Source: Streptomyces alfalfae
GTDB lineage: Bacteria > Actinomycetota > Actinomycetes > Streptomycetales > Streptomycetaceae
Assembly: GCF_004127445.1 (NCBI RefSeq)
Contig: NZ_QEXM01000038.1
Span: 1-64,000 of the forward strand
DNA: 64,000 bases
Direction of reading: 5' to 3'
The notes beneath the pieces were generated by a model. It had not been told where the DNA came from and searched no databases. It saw only the letters and a program-made list of their open reading frames with translations. The stretch's first letter is position 1; every line of letters starts with the position of its first letter. Both the position numbers and the translations under genes were made by a program. Of this stretch, positions 47,672-55,385 are shown in pieces.

Positions 47672-48727
47672 TCAGAGCGCGGTGTCCGGCCAGCCGAGGA
47701 GGCGGGCGCCGATCACCGCCGTCTGGAGGGTGTAGCGGTCCCTCGGGTCCGCCGGGTCCGAGCCGGTGAGGGTGTGGACGCGGTCGAGGCGGTACGACAG
47801 GGCGCGGATGCTCAGGGACAGCCGCCGCGCGGCCTGGGCGGTCACGCAGCCCGTCGCGAAGTAGGCCTGGAGCGTTGCGAGCAGGGGCCCGGCGCCGCCG
47901 CGTGCCTGTTCCAGTGGGCCGAGGGTGTTGAGCACGAGGTCGACCAGGGCCTGCCGGTCACGGGTGAGGACGGGGAAGACCAGGAGGTCGGCGGCGTGCA
48001 GCACGGGCTCGTCGAAGCCCATGCGCGCGGCGAGCTCCAGGGTGTTGAGGGCCTCCTCGTAGCTGTGGGCGATGCCCGTGGGGCCCGGCCTCGGTCTGCC
48101 GAGGGCCACCCGGCCGCCGTCGGTCGCCGCGCGCGACAGCTTGGCGAAGTGGGCCAGGACGTCGTCCTGGTGCGCGGGAGCGACGCACACCAGGCGCCCG
48201 TCCTTGGTGCCGAGCAGGATGTCGCGGTCGCCGAAACGGCCCAGCAGTTCGTCCCCCAGACTCCTCGGCACGGCGTCGGTGTCGTCGTAGGGCGCCGGGC
48301 CCTCCGTCACCGCCACGGCGTGCGCGTGGGAGAGACGGAGACCGAACCGCTCGGCCCGCGCGGCCAGGTCGCCCGCGCCCGCACGCCCGTGCAGCAGGTC
48401 GTCGATGAACTCCCGCCGTGCGTGACCTTCCTGACGGACGATCATGCGCTGTGCGCGCTCGTACCCCTCCGCGAAGGCGTCGATGGCCTGGGCCGCCGTG
48501 GCGAGCAGGTGCTCGGGGTCGCGGGTGGCACGGCCGTGGGCGCGCGTCGCGGTGAGGTGTTCGCGTACGAGGGCCCGCCAGGCCAGCCCGGCCTCGGCGG
48601 CCTGCGCGCCGAGCGCCCGGCGTGAGGTCAGCTCCTCTCGGGTCAGGCGGCGGCCGGTCGCGGTCGCCTCGGTCAGGATGTCGGCGTAGCCGTCGAGCAG
48701 TCGCCCGGGTACGGCTTGGGTGGTCAT
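47672..48727 (-). CDS. PucR/CdaR-type helix-turn-helix regulator
   Basis: A 351-residue transcriptional regulator. A GGDEF-like middle domain typical of PucR/CdaR proteins (GIAHSYEEALNTLELAARMG) is followed by the C-terminal PucR helix-turn-helix (LLATLQAYFATGCVTAQAARRLSLSIRALSYRLDRVHTLTG). No sensory domain could be named in the N-terminus. GAGGGAGA precedes ATG 48727. It lies 65 bp downstream of the antiporter gene on the same strand, perhaps co-transcribed. Its ligand and targets are unknown. Confidence 0.82.
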   Translation of the reverse strand: MTTQAVPGRLLDGYADILTEATATGRRLTREELTSRRALGAQAAEAGLAWRALVREHLTATRAHGRATRDPEHLLATAAQAIDAFAEGYERAQRMIVRQEGHARREFIDDLLHGRAGAGDLAARAERFGLRLSHAHAVAVTEGPAPYDDTDAVPRSLGDELLGRFGDRDILLGTKDGRLVCVAPAHQDDVLAHFAKLSRAATDGGRVALGRPRPGPTGIAHSYEEALNTLELAARMGFDEPVLHAADLLVFPVLTRDRQALVDLVLNTLGPLEQARGGAGPLLATLQAYFATGCVTAQAARRLSLSIRALSYRLDRVHTLTGSDPADPRDRYTLQTAVIGARLLGWPDTAL

Positions 48728-48792
48728 CCGGTCTCCCTCGTTCGGTCGACGGTCGGTGCGCGCCCGGCGCTGCCGGGCCGGGCGTTGACAGG

Positions 48793-50031
48793 TCAGGGGG
48801 CGGGCATGGCTTCCGCGTCGCGGCGCTCGGCGTCGGCGGCGGGCGCGGACGCCGCCACGGGTGTGGCCGCCGGGGCGGGGGCGCGGCGGCTGAGGCGGCG
48901 GGCCACGGGCTCGGTGAAGCGGGCGGCGACCGGGCCGGTCACGACCATGATCAGGACGTACGCGGTGGCCAGCGGGCCGATGCGGGGCTCGGCGCCGACC
49001 GCGAGCCCGGCGATGACGATGGAGAACTCACCGCGAGCCACCAGCGCGCCCGCGGTCCGCCACCGGCCGGCGGCCCGCACCCCGGCGCGCCCGGCCGCGT
49101 ACCAGCCGGTGGCGATCTTCGTGCCCGTGGTGACGACGGCCAGGAGCAGGGCGGGGACCAGGACGGCCGGGATGTCGGCGGGGTCGGTGGACAGGCCGAA
49201 GAAGACGAAGAACACCGCGGCGAACAGGTCCCTCAGGGGCGAGAGCAGCACCCCGGCGCCCTCGGCCGTCCTGCCGGACAGCGCGATGCCCACGAGGAAC
49301 GCGCCGACGGCGGCGGAGACATGGAGCTGCTGGGCGATACCGGCCACCAGCAGGGTGAGTCCGAGGACGACGAGGAGGAGCATCTCGGGGTTGCTGGAGG
49401 AGACGGCACGGCTGAGCAGGCGTCCGTGGCGCAGGGCGACGTACAGCACGGCGCCGACGGTGCCCAGCGAGATGAGCAGCGTCAGGCCGGTGCCCGCCAG
49501 GCCCGCCCCGGCGAGCAGCGCGGTGAGGAGAGGCAGGTAGAGGGCCATGGCGAGGTCCTCGATGACCAGGACGCCGAGGATGACGGGAGTCTCGCGGTTG
49601 CCGAGGCGGCCCAGGTCGCCGAGGACCTTCGCGATGACGCCCGACGAGGAGATCCAGGTGACGCCGGCGAGGGCGACGGCGGCGACCGGGCCCCAGCCGA
49701 GGAGCAGCGCGGCTACTGCTCCCGGCAGCGCGTTGAGCACGAAGTCGACGATCCCGGAGGGGAACTGGGTCTTGAGGTTGGTGACGAGTTCTCCCGCGCT
49801 GTACTCGAGGCCGAGCAGGAGCAGCAGGAGGATGACGCCGATCTCGGCGCCGGTGGCGATGAACTCCTCGCTGGCGCCGAGCGACAGGATGCCGCCGTGC
49901 CCGAAGGCGAGTCCGGCGAGGAGGTAGAGGGGGATGGGCGAGAAGCCCACCCGTCCGGCGAAGCGGCCGAGGAGGCCGAGGGCCAGGATGATGGCCCCGA
50001 GCTCGATGAGCAGGGCGGTGGTGTGGTGCAC
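48793..50031 (-). CDS. CPA2-family cation:proton antiporter
   Basis: A 412-residue membrane protein with about twelve helices: LIELGAIILALGLLGRFAGRVG, LLLGLEYSAGELVTNLKTQFP and the CPA2 motif VALAGVTWISSSGVIAKVLGDL with ETPVILGVLVIEDLAMALYLP, which contains the ion-binding acidic residue. The C-terminal 30 residues are a hydrophilic Ala/Pro-rich tail. The GTG at 50031 has GGAGGAG six nt upstream. It probably exchanges K+ or Na+ for protons. Confidence 0.87.
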   Translation of the reverse strand: MHHTTALLIELGAIILALGLLGRFAGRVGFSPIPLYLLAGLAFGHGGILSLGASEEFIATGAEIGVILLLLLLGLEYSAGELVTNLKTQFPSGIVDFVLNALPGAVAALLLGWGPVAAVALAGVTWISSSGVIAKVLGDLGRLGNRETPVILGVLVIEDLAMALYLPLLTALLAGAGLAGTGLTLLISLGTVGAVLYVALRHGRLLSRAVSSSNPEMLLLVVLGLTLLVAGIAQQLHVSAAVGAFLVGIALSGRTAEGAGVLLSPLRDLFAAVFFVFFGLSTDPADIPAVLVPALLLAVVTTGTKIATGWYAAGRAGVRAAGRWRTAGALVARGEFSIVIAGLAVGAEPRIGPLATAYVLIMVVTGPVAARFTEPVARRLSRRAPAPAATPVAASAPAADAERRDAEAMPAP

Positions 50032-50766
50032 GGGCGTCTCCTCCGGGTGCGGCTCGGCGATGGCGTCAGTGCTCCTTCGGGCGTCGGCCGTGGCGGGCCG
50101 GGCGCGATGGCGCAGGGGTGTGGCGAGGCGTGCGGCATGGCGGCACGGTGCGATGGGGGCGGCGGTCACCCGCGCGGGGGCAGGGCGGGGCGACCGGATG
50201 ATGTGGTGGCTGGTGCGGCGGCGGAACGAACAGGGCGGCGCGGCGCGCCAGAAGGGGCCCGGCCCTCAGCGGCGCGGGCGGCCCGGGAGGGTGCGGCCGG
50301 TATCAGGAACGCTGTCGCGCGCGGAGTTGTCGACGCGCTGGGCCCTCGGGGCGCAGGTCTTCGGGGCGCAGGCCTGCGGACCCCGACGGATACCGGTCGG
50401 AATGGCCGAGATGGCCGGGGTGGCCGAGATGGCCGAGCCGGTCGGGGGTGGAACGGTGGCGTGGACGCTGTGATCCATTTCCTGCCCCCCGTCGCTTCCG
50501 CTTCAGCGGTCGACGTCACTCGGTGACCGGTGACCATCGACGCCCGCTTGAAAAATGAGCTGACTGGCGCTCAGCGGAGCGCCCGGCTCGGTTTGTTAGT
50601 TTACCGTACGACAAAGGGGACTCGGGCCGCGTCGTAGTACATCTCCGGCGAAGCGGACGCGGGAGACGCGTGCGGGCGACCCTGTGTTGGCGTGGGGCGC
50701 GGCGGGGCAGGCGAGGGGAAACCCGTACGGACCGAAGGCCCGTAGGACCGACGCTGAGGAGTACGT
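50032..50766. other. 735-bp gene-free region between antiporter and small ORF
   Basis: No credible gene was found. The left part contains short direct repeats, among them four 9-bp units of the (A/G)TGGCCGRG type at 50402-50437. The right part (50540-50620) is AT-richer: a hairpin GGCGCTC/GAGCGCC at 50566-50583 and GTTTGTTAGTTTACCGTACG near 50590, which likely belongs to promoters of one or both flanking genes. Confidence 0.5.
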
Positions 50767-51075
50767 ATGACTGTCTTCGTCATCACCGTTCCCGGGACGT
50801 TCGTCGGCGGTGTCACCGATGCCGCGCGGGAGGTGCTGCGGCGAGAACTGGCCACGTGTCACGGCGACCTGAGCGAGAGCGAGGGCCTCGACCTGCTCAC
50901 CGTCAACGAGGACGACACGTTCTCCGTACGCCTCGAAGTCGACGCCGCGGACCGGTACGAGGCCGAACTGGGCGCCGTGCGGATCGTGTCGGACGCCCTC
51001 GGCAAGGCGGGGCTCACGGCGGACGAGTGCCCGCTGGGGGCGCCGGCCGTGACCGGAATCGACAGTGATCTCTGA
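50767..51075 (+). CDS. Small conserved hypothetical protein
   Basis: A 102-residue acidic soluble protein (MTVFVITVPGTFVGGVTDAA, later VNEDDTFSVRLEVDAADRYE). I do not recognise the family, and no catalytic motif, signal peptide or membrane segment is seen. The predicted alternating strand-helix pattern would suit a small ACT- or ferredoxin-like fold, which is speculative. GAGGAG lies 6 nt before ATG 50767. It precedes a methyltransferase gene by 34 bp. Confidence 0.65.
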   Translation: MTVFVITVPGTFVGGVTDAAREVLRRELATCHGDLSESEGLDLLTVNEDDTFSVRLEVDAADRYEAELGAVRIVSDALGKAGLTADECPLGAPAVTGIDSDL

Positions 51076-51109
51076 GGGGCGCCGACGGCAGAGCCTAGGG
51101 TCGTCGCCT

Positions 51110-51787
51110 GTGACTGACACCCCTTCGCACAGCTCTTCGCAGACCTCTTCGCAGACCTCTTCGCACCTGAAGACGACCGCCGCTGCCTACGACGCCTTCG
51201 CCGACGTCTACGCCGAGCTCGACCGCGACGACATCGACGCTCCCTCGGTGGACCGTGCGGTGCTCGCCGCGTTCGCCGAGCTTGCGCGGATCTCGGGACC
51301 CGGACCGGTCGCCGAGCTCGGCTGCGGCCCCGGCCCGGTGACCGCGCACCTGCGGAAGCTGGGCCTCGACGTCTTCGGGATCGACCTGTCGCCCGTGATG
51401 ATCGACATCGCCAGGAAGAGGCATCCGGAGCTGCGCTTCGAGGTCGGCTCCATGGACGCCCTCGACCTGGCCGACGGCTCGCTGAGCGGCGTCGTGTCCT
51501 GGTACTCGGTGATCCACGCCCCGGCCGATGACGTGCGCCGCTACCTCGCGGAGTTCCGCCGGGTCCTCGCACCGGGTGGCCACCTCGTGCTCGCCTTCTT
51601 CGAATCGGAGGGTGAGCCGCTCACCGCCTTCGACCACAAGGTGACCACGGCCTACCGGTGGCCGGTCGACGGCATGGCGGCGCTGGCGTGCGACGCCGGG
51701 TTCACCGAAGTCGGGCGGATGCTGCGGGACCCGGGCGAGGGCGAGCGGTTCCGCAGGGGACATCTGCTGATGCGGGCGGGTGGGTGA
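51110..51787 (+). CDS. Class I SAM-dependent methyltransferase
   Basis: A 225-residue methyltransferase with SAM motif I VAELGCGPGPVTAHL, the following acidic position in GIDLSPVMIDIAR, and motif near LAPGGHLVLAFFES. The start GTG 51110 gives an N-terminus containing SSQTSSQTSSH, encoded by a 12-bp tandem repeat (AGACCTCTTCGC, 51129-51164). The substrate is unknown. It ends in a shared hairpin with the convergent second methyltransferase gene. Confidence 0.82.
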   Translation: MTDTPSHSSSQTSSQTSSHLKTTAAAYDAFADVYAELDRDDIDAPSVDRAVLAAFAELARISGPGPVAELGCGPGPVTAHLRKLGLDVFGIDLSPVMIDIARKRHPELRFEVGSMDALDLADGSLSGVVSWYSVIHAPADDVRRYLAEFRRVLAPGGHLVLAFFESEGEPLTAFDHKVTTAYRWPVDGMAALACDAGFTEVGRMLRDPGEGERFRRGHLLMRAGG

Positions 51788-51796
51788 CCCGCCCGC
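51772..51796. terminator. Bidirectional hairpin between two methyltransferase genes
   Basis: GCGGGCGGGT (51772-51781) and ACCCGCCCGC (51787-51796) form a perfect 10-bp stem with loop GGGTG. It overlaps the stop of the first gene and lies 10 bp before the stop of the convergent gene. Confidence 0.75.
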
Positions 51797-51805
51797 ATCG
51801 GCCGT

Positions 51806-52699
51806 TCACCGTCCGCGGCGCGCGGCCCACACGGTGCGTTCCGTGCGGGCCGCCAGGTCGGCGCGGCGCAGGACGCTGTGCGGCCCTGCGGCGTCGAGGA
51901 GCTGGTCGAGTGCGTCCAGGTCCGCCGCGGGGAGCGCGTCGGCGGCGCTGCCGCGCAGGCGGCGCAGGGCGTTGACGGCGTAGGGGCCGACCGCCTCGTT
52001 GCCGGCGCCCTCGATGCGCAGGGTGTCGGTGCGCTCGCCCTCCACGGTGAAACCGGCCCCGGTGAGCCTCGGGCCCCAGTCGGCGCCGCGGTGCGGCATG
52101 TGCTCGGCGTGGCGGTGGGCGAGGGCGGCGTGGCAGCGCTCCTCCACGCCGGGCCGGATCTCCGGCGCGGTCTCGGGCAGGAAGCGGGGGAAGCCGGCCA
52201 ACTCCACGACCGCGAACAGGCCGCCGGGGGCGAGCAGTTCGTGGACCCGGCGCAGCGTCCGGTCGGGCTCCGCCAGGTGGTGCAGGGACGCCGAGGCCCA
52301 CACCAGCTCGGGCGTGCCGAGGTCGGGCCAGGCCGCGTCCAGGTCGGCCCGTACGGTTTCCACGCGGTCCTCCACGCCTCGCGCGCACGCCTTCTCGCGC
52401 AGGCGGCGCACATGCTCGGCCGAGGAGTCGACGGCGGTGACGCGGGCCTCGGGCCAGCGGTCGAGCAGGGCGAAGGCGCCGGCGCCGGTCCCGCAGCCGA
52501 GGTCGACGATGTGCCGCGGGGCGGTCTCGGCCGGCAGCCACGCGGTGACGGACGCGATGTGCTCGGCGAAGACCTCCGCCTCCAGGTCGAGCAGCTCGGC
52601 CTGGTCGCCGCCCGTGCCGTCGGCCGGGGGCGAGGCGTGGCGGTGAGCGGCGTGGGCCGGGTGCGGATGCGGGTGCGTGTGCGGGGAGGTGTGGGTCAT
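51806..52699 (-). CDS. SAM-dependent methyltransferase with His-rich N-terminus
   Basis: A 297-residue class I methyltransferase: motif I HIVDLGCGTGAGAFALL, motif II/III AVDSSAEHVRRL and VWASASLHHLAEPDRTL. The first 25 residues (THTSPHTHPHPHPAHAAHRH) are strongly His/Pro-rich and could bind metal ions, an unusual decoration for this fold. The natural substrate is not indicated. It is single, convergent with another methyltransferase gene and 130 bp downstream of the XRE/cupin regulator gene. Confidence 0.8.
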   Translation of the reverse strand: MTHTSPHTHPHPHPAHAAHRHASPPADGTGGDQAELLDLEAEVFAEHIASVTAWLPAETAPRHIVDLGCGTGAGAFALLDRWPEARVTAVDSSAEHVRRLREKACARGVEDRVETVRADLDAAWPDLGTPELVWASASLHHLAEPDRTLRRVHELLAPGGLFAVVELAGFPRFLPETAPEIRPGVEERCHAALAHRHAEHMPHRGADWGPRLTGAGFTVEGERTDTLRIEGAGNEAVGPYAVNALRRLRGSAADALPAADLDALDQLLDAAGPHSVLRRADLAARTERTVWAARRGR

Positions 52700-52829
52700 G
52701 GCGCCACGCTAGGCCGACGACGTGCCGAGACGGCGTCCCCTCCCCGGATGCGCAAGACGACGACGCGATGAGCTGCCGTACGCGCAAGAACCCTCCCGAC
52801 CTGCCGGGTTCCCCGGAGCCCCGCGCGGC

Positions 52830-53414
52830 TCAGTGCGCGGCGTCCGGGGCCGGGGAGCGCTCCTGGTGGCTGCGGCGGGCGTCGCGGTCGAAGATGCCGA
52901 GGATCTCGCACGGGCCGCCCTCGGCGCCGATGGCGTGCGGCAGCATCGTGGGGAACTCGGCGGCCTGATTGGTCTCCACGCGCAGCCGCCGGTTGCCGAG
53001 GAGCAGGACCGCCGTGCCGGAGAGCACCACCAGCCACTCGCGGCCGGGGTGCGCGCGCATCCGTGCGGGGTTCGCGGGCGGCGGCTCGGTCATGCGCTGC
53101 CGTACGACGGTCATGCCCGGCTCGGCCTTGATCGGCCAGCGCATCAGGCCGTGCGCCCCGTCGATCATCGGGCTGGTGACGACGTCGTCCGTGGCGGTCT
53201 CCACGAGCTGGTCGAGCGAGGTGTCCAGGGCGCGCGCGAGCGTGACGAGCTGGTCGAGGGCAAGGCGGCGCTGACCGTTCTCGATGCGGGAGAGCGTGGA
53301 CTGACTGACGTTCGCGCGGGACGCCAGCTCCTCCAGGGACCAGCCCTGCGCCACCCGCAGCGCCCGGATCCTCTTGCGCACCAGACTGTCCAGCTCACCA
53401 TCGCTTTGCGTCAT
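52830..53414 (-). CDS. XRE family regulator with C-terminal cupin domain
   Basis: A 194-residue regulator: helix-turn-helix at about residues 10-65 (LRVAQGWSLEELASRANVSQSTLSRIENGQR) and a cupin sensor at about 110-185 (HPGREWLVVLSGTAVLLLGNRRLRVE, AAEFPTMLPHAIGAEGG). XRE-cupin proteins control amino-acid, polyamine or export genes in response to small molecules. I chose ATG 53414; ATG 53423 is also possible. Nested inverted repeats cover the start region, so it probably represses itself. Confidence 0.82.
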   Translation of the reverse strand: MTQSDGELDSLVRKRIRALRVAQGWSLEELASRANVSQSTLSRIENGQRRLALDQLVTLARALDTSLDQLVETATDDVVTSPMIDGAHGLMRWPIKAEPGMTVVRQRMTEPPPANPARMRAHPGREWLVVLSGTAVLLLGNRRLRVETNQAAEFPTMLPHAIGAEGGPCEILGIFDRDARRSHQERSPAPDAAH

Positions 53415-53442
53415 GAGCAACATCGTATGCTGCTGGCGCAAA
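53405..53442. promoter_or_regulatory. Nested inverted repeats over the XRE start
   Basis: An inner dyad GCAACAT-CGT-ATGCTGC (53417-53433) sits inside an outer pair TTTGCG (53405-53410) and CGCAAA (53437-53442). The position covers the start codon of the XRE/cupin gene and lies upstream of the YihY gene on the other strand, so it may control both. Confidence 0.6.
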
Positions 53443-53523
53443 CCCTGCTCATCGCGGCCGGCCGGGCGAAGTTCGTCCGCGTCCACCACGTGTGGTCCGG
53501 CGGGAACGGGTCAAGCGGAACGC

Positions 53524-54537
53524 ATGGCTTCTGACCGCGGCACATCACCCCACGAGCTCGGCCCCCGGGCGTCCGTCGAACGCACGGCCCCCGACGACCC
53601 GACCGGCCTCGACCGGCGCTCCTGGTGGGCGGTGCTGCGGGGGACCGTCAAGCAGTTCCTCCACGACGAACTGCCCGACCGGGCCGCGGCCCTGACCTAC
53701 TACGGCATCCTGTCGCTCTTCCCCGCGCTGCTCGTCCTGGTCTCGCTGCTCGGCGTCGCGGGGGAGTCGGCCACCAAGCAGGTGGTGGAGAACCTGGAGA
53801 ATCTCGCGCCCGGCGCCGCGCGCGACATCATGACGCAGTCGGTGGAGCGCCTGCAGTCCAGCGGCGGCACGGGCTCGGTCCTCGCGGTCGTCGGTCTGGC
53901 CGGCGCCCTGTGGTCGGCGTCCGGTTATGTCGCGGCGTTCATCCGCACCTCGAACGCGGTGTACGAGGTGCCGGAGGGCCGCCCGGTGTGGAAGATCCTG
54001 CCGCTGCGGCTCGCGGTGACCGTCGCGCTGATGCTGCTCGTCTGCGCCAGCGCCGTCATCGTGGTGTTCACCGGCGGTATCGCCGCCCAAGTGGGCGGCG
54101 CGCTCGGCATGAGCGACGCCGCGCTGACCGCCTGGGCCATCGTCAAGTGGCCGGTGCTGCTCGTCCTGGTCACCCTGATGGTGACGCTGCTGTTCTGGGC
54201 GGCGCCCAACGCCAAGGTGAAGGGCCTGACCTGGATCGTCCCCGGCAGCGTCCTCGCGCTGCTGATCTGGATGGCCGCGTCGGCGGGCTTCGCCTTCTTC
54301 GTCGCCAACTTCGGTTCGTACAACAAGACCTACGGGGCCATCGCGGGTGTGGTGGTCTTCCTGGTCTGGCTGTGGATCACCAATCTGGCGATCCTGCTGG
54401 GACTCGAGTTCAACGCCGAGATGGTCCGTGAGCGGGTCGCCGCCGCGGGCCACGGCGACGACGGACTGTTCGTCGAGCCGCGGGACACACGGGCGTGGGA
54501 CGAGGAGGACCGGCGGGAGGCGGGCGCCGAGCGGTAA
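53524..54537 (+). CDS. YihY/virulence factor BrkB family membrane protein
   Basis: A 337-residue protein with about six transmembrane helices and the family motifs DELPDRAAALTYYGILSLFPALLVL, GSVLAVVGLAGALWSASGYVAAFIRTSN and YGAIAGVVVFLVWLWITNLAILLGLEFNAE. The family was long misnamed RNase BN; its function is unsettled, perhaps in transport or envelope physiology. ATG 53524 gives MASDRGTSP; the upstream GCGGAA is weak. Three 31-bp repeats cover its 3' end. Confidence 0.83.
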   Translation: MASDRGTSPHELGPRASVERTAPDDPTGLDRRSWWAVLRGTVKQFLHDELPDRAAALTYYGILSLFPALLVLVSLLGVAGESATKQVVENLENLAPGAARDIMTQSVERLQSSGGTGSVLAVVGLAGALWSASGYVAAFIRTSNAVYEVPEGRPVWKILPLRLAVTVALMLLVCASAVIVVFTGGIAAQVGGALGMSDAALTAWAIVKWPVLLVLVTLMVTLLFWAAPNAKVKGLTWIVPGSVLALLIWMAASAGFAFFVANFGSYNKTYGAIAGVVVFLVWLWITNLAILLGLEFNAEMVRERVAAAGHGDDGLFVEPRDTRAWDEEDRREAGAER

Positions 54538-54618
54538 CCCGGACCTCCGGGCGCGCGCCGAGCGGTGGTTCGCGTCGTCCGGTGCGTGCCGAGCGGTGGT
54601 TCGCGTCTTCGGGCGCGC
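54526..54618. repeat. Three 31-bp direct repeats across the yihY-like stop
   Basis: Units start at 54526, 54557 and 54588, each beginning GCCGAGCGGT. The first contains the stop codon of the YihY-family gene, while units two and three share GGTGGTTCGCGTC. The repeats occupy the gap between convergent genes. Confidence 0.85.
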
Positions 54619-54636
54619 GCCCACCACTGCGGCGCC

Positions 54637-55314
54637 TCACTCGCCGCCCGGTCGGCGGCGCGCCCGCAGCCCGTCCACGAGCAGCCCGAGCCCGAACTCG
54701 AAGAGGCGGTCGAAGTCCCCGCTGGCGAGAGCCGGCAGCGTGGCGCCGAGGTGCGGATAGGCGCCCGCCTCCACCGCGTCCCGCAGCAGCCCCGGATCCG
54801 CCGGCCGTTCCTCGCCGGGGTGCAGGGCGGCCTGTTCCTCCAAGGTGTGCCCCACGGTGAAGTTGGCCACCGTGTAGAGCGCCCGGGCCGCGTCGTCGTC
54901 CGCGAAGCCCGCTTCGCGCAGGAGGCCCACGACGGTGTCCGCGTAGCCGAGGATGTTCGCCCCCGTCGCGTGGGTGCCCGCGAACACCCGCGCCCCGTCG
55001 CGGTGCCCCAGCAGGGCCGTGCGCATGGCCCGCGCGAGGGCGGCCAGCCGCTCGCCCCAGTCGCCTTCGCCGCCCTCGGCGGCCGCTTCCGTGACGCCCT
55101 CCATCATCCGCTCCGCCATGGCCGTGAGCAGGTCCTGCTTGGTCGCGAAGTAGCGGTACAGCGCGCCTGCCCGCACCTCGAGGGCGTCGGCGAGCCGCCG
55201 CATGGTCAGCGCGTCGAGCCCCGACCGGTCCAGCAGGTCGAGGGCGGTGTGCAGGGCGCGGTCACGGCTGAGGCGCGGCGGGCGGCCCCTGGCCGGGATT
55301 GACGTGGAGGTCAT
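54637..55314 (-). CDS. TetR family regulator (TetR_C-type)
   Basis: A 225-residue repressor with helix-turn-helix (ALHTALDLLDRSGLDALTMRRLADALEVRAGALYRYFATKQDLL) and the TetR_C-like ligand domain. It is divergent from an FAD monooxygenase. ATG 55314 gives MTSTSIPARGRPPRLSRD, the common start of the group. A 31-bp palindromic region lies between the two genes, so it should repress the monooxygenase and itself until a small hydrophobic ligand binds. Confidence 0.87.
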   Translation of the reverse strand: MTSTSIPARGRPPRLSRDRALHTALDLLDRSGLDALTMRRLADALEVRAGALYRYFATKQDLLTAMAERMMEGVTEAAAEGGEGDWGERLAALARAMRTALLGHRDGARVFAGTHATGANILGYADTVVGLLREAGFADDDAARALYTVANFTVGHTLEEQAALHPGEERPADPGLLRDAVEAGAYPHLGATLPALASGDFDRLFEFGLGLLVDGLRARRRPGGE

Positions 55315-55327
55315 GCGCCTCACTATA

Positions 55328-55358
55328 GTGAACACTGTTCATGTGAACGTTGTTCACT
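55328..55358. promoter_or_regulatory. Double TetR operator
   Basis: Two odd-centred sites, TGAACACTGTTCA (55329-55341) and TGAACGTTGTTCA (55344-55356), lie 15 bp apart within an outer palindrome AGTGAACA...TGTTCACT. They sit between the divergent TetR and monooxygenase genes, covering the TetR 5' region. Confidence 0.78.
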
Positions 55359-55385
55359 AATTTTTTCGATCAGGGGAGGGTGACG

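Noticed and set aside
50266..50478. 70-codon minus-strand small gene starting MDHSVHATVPP
   Set aside because: A purine-rich stretch precedes the ATG, but codon usage is poor, the sequence overlaps short direct repeats and no family is apparent.
48622..50526. 634-codon plus-strand open frame
   Set aside because: Antisense to the antiporter; Gly/Arg/Glu-rich composition typical of an antisense frame.
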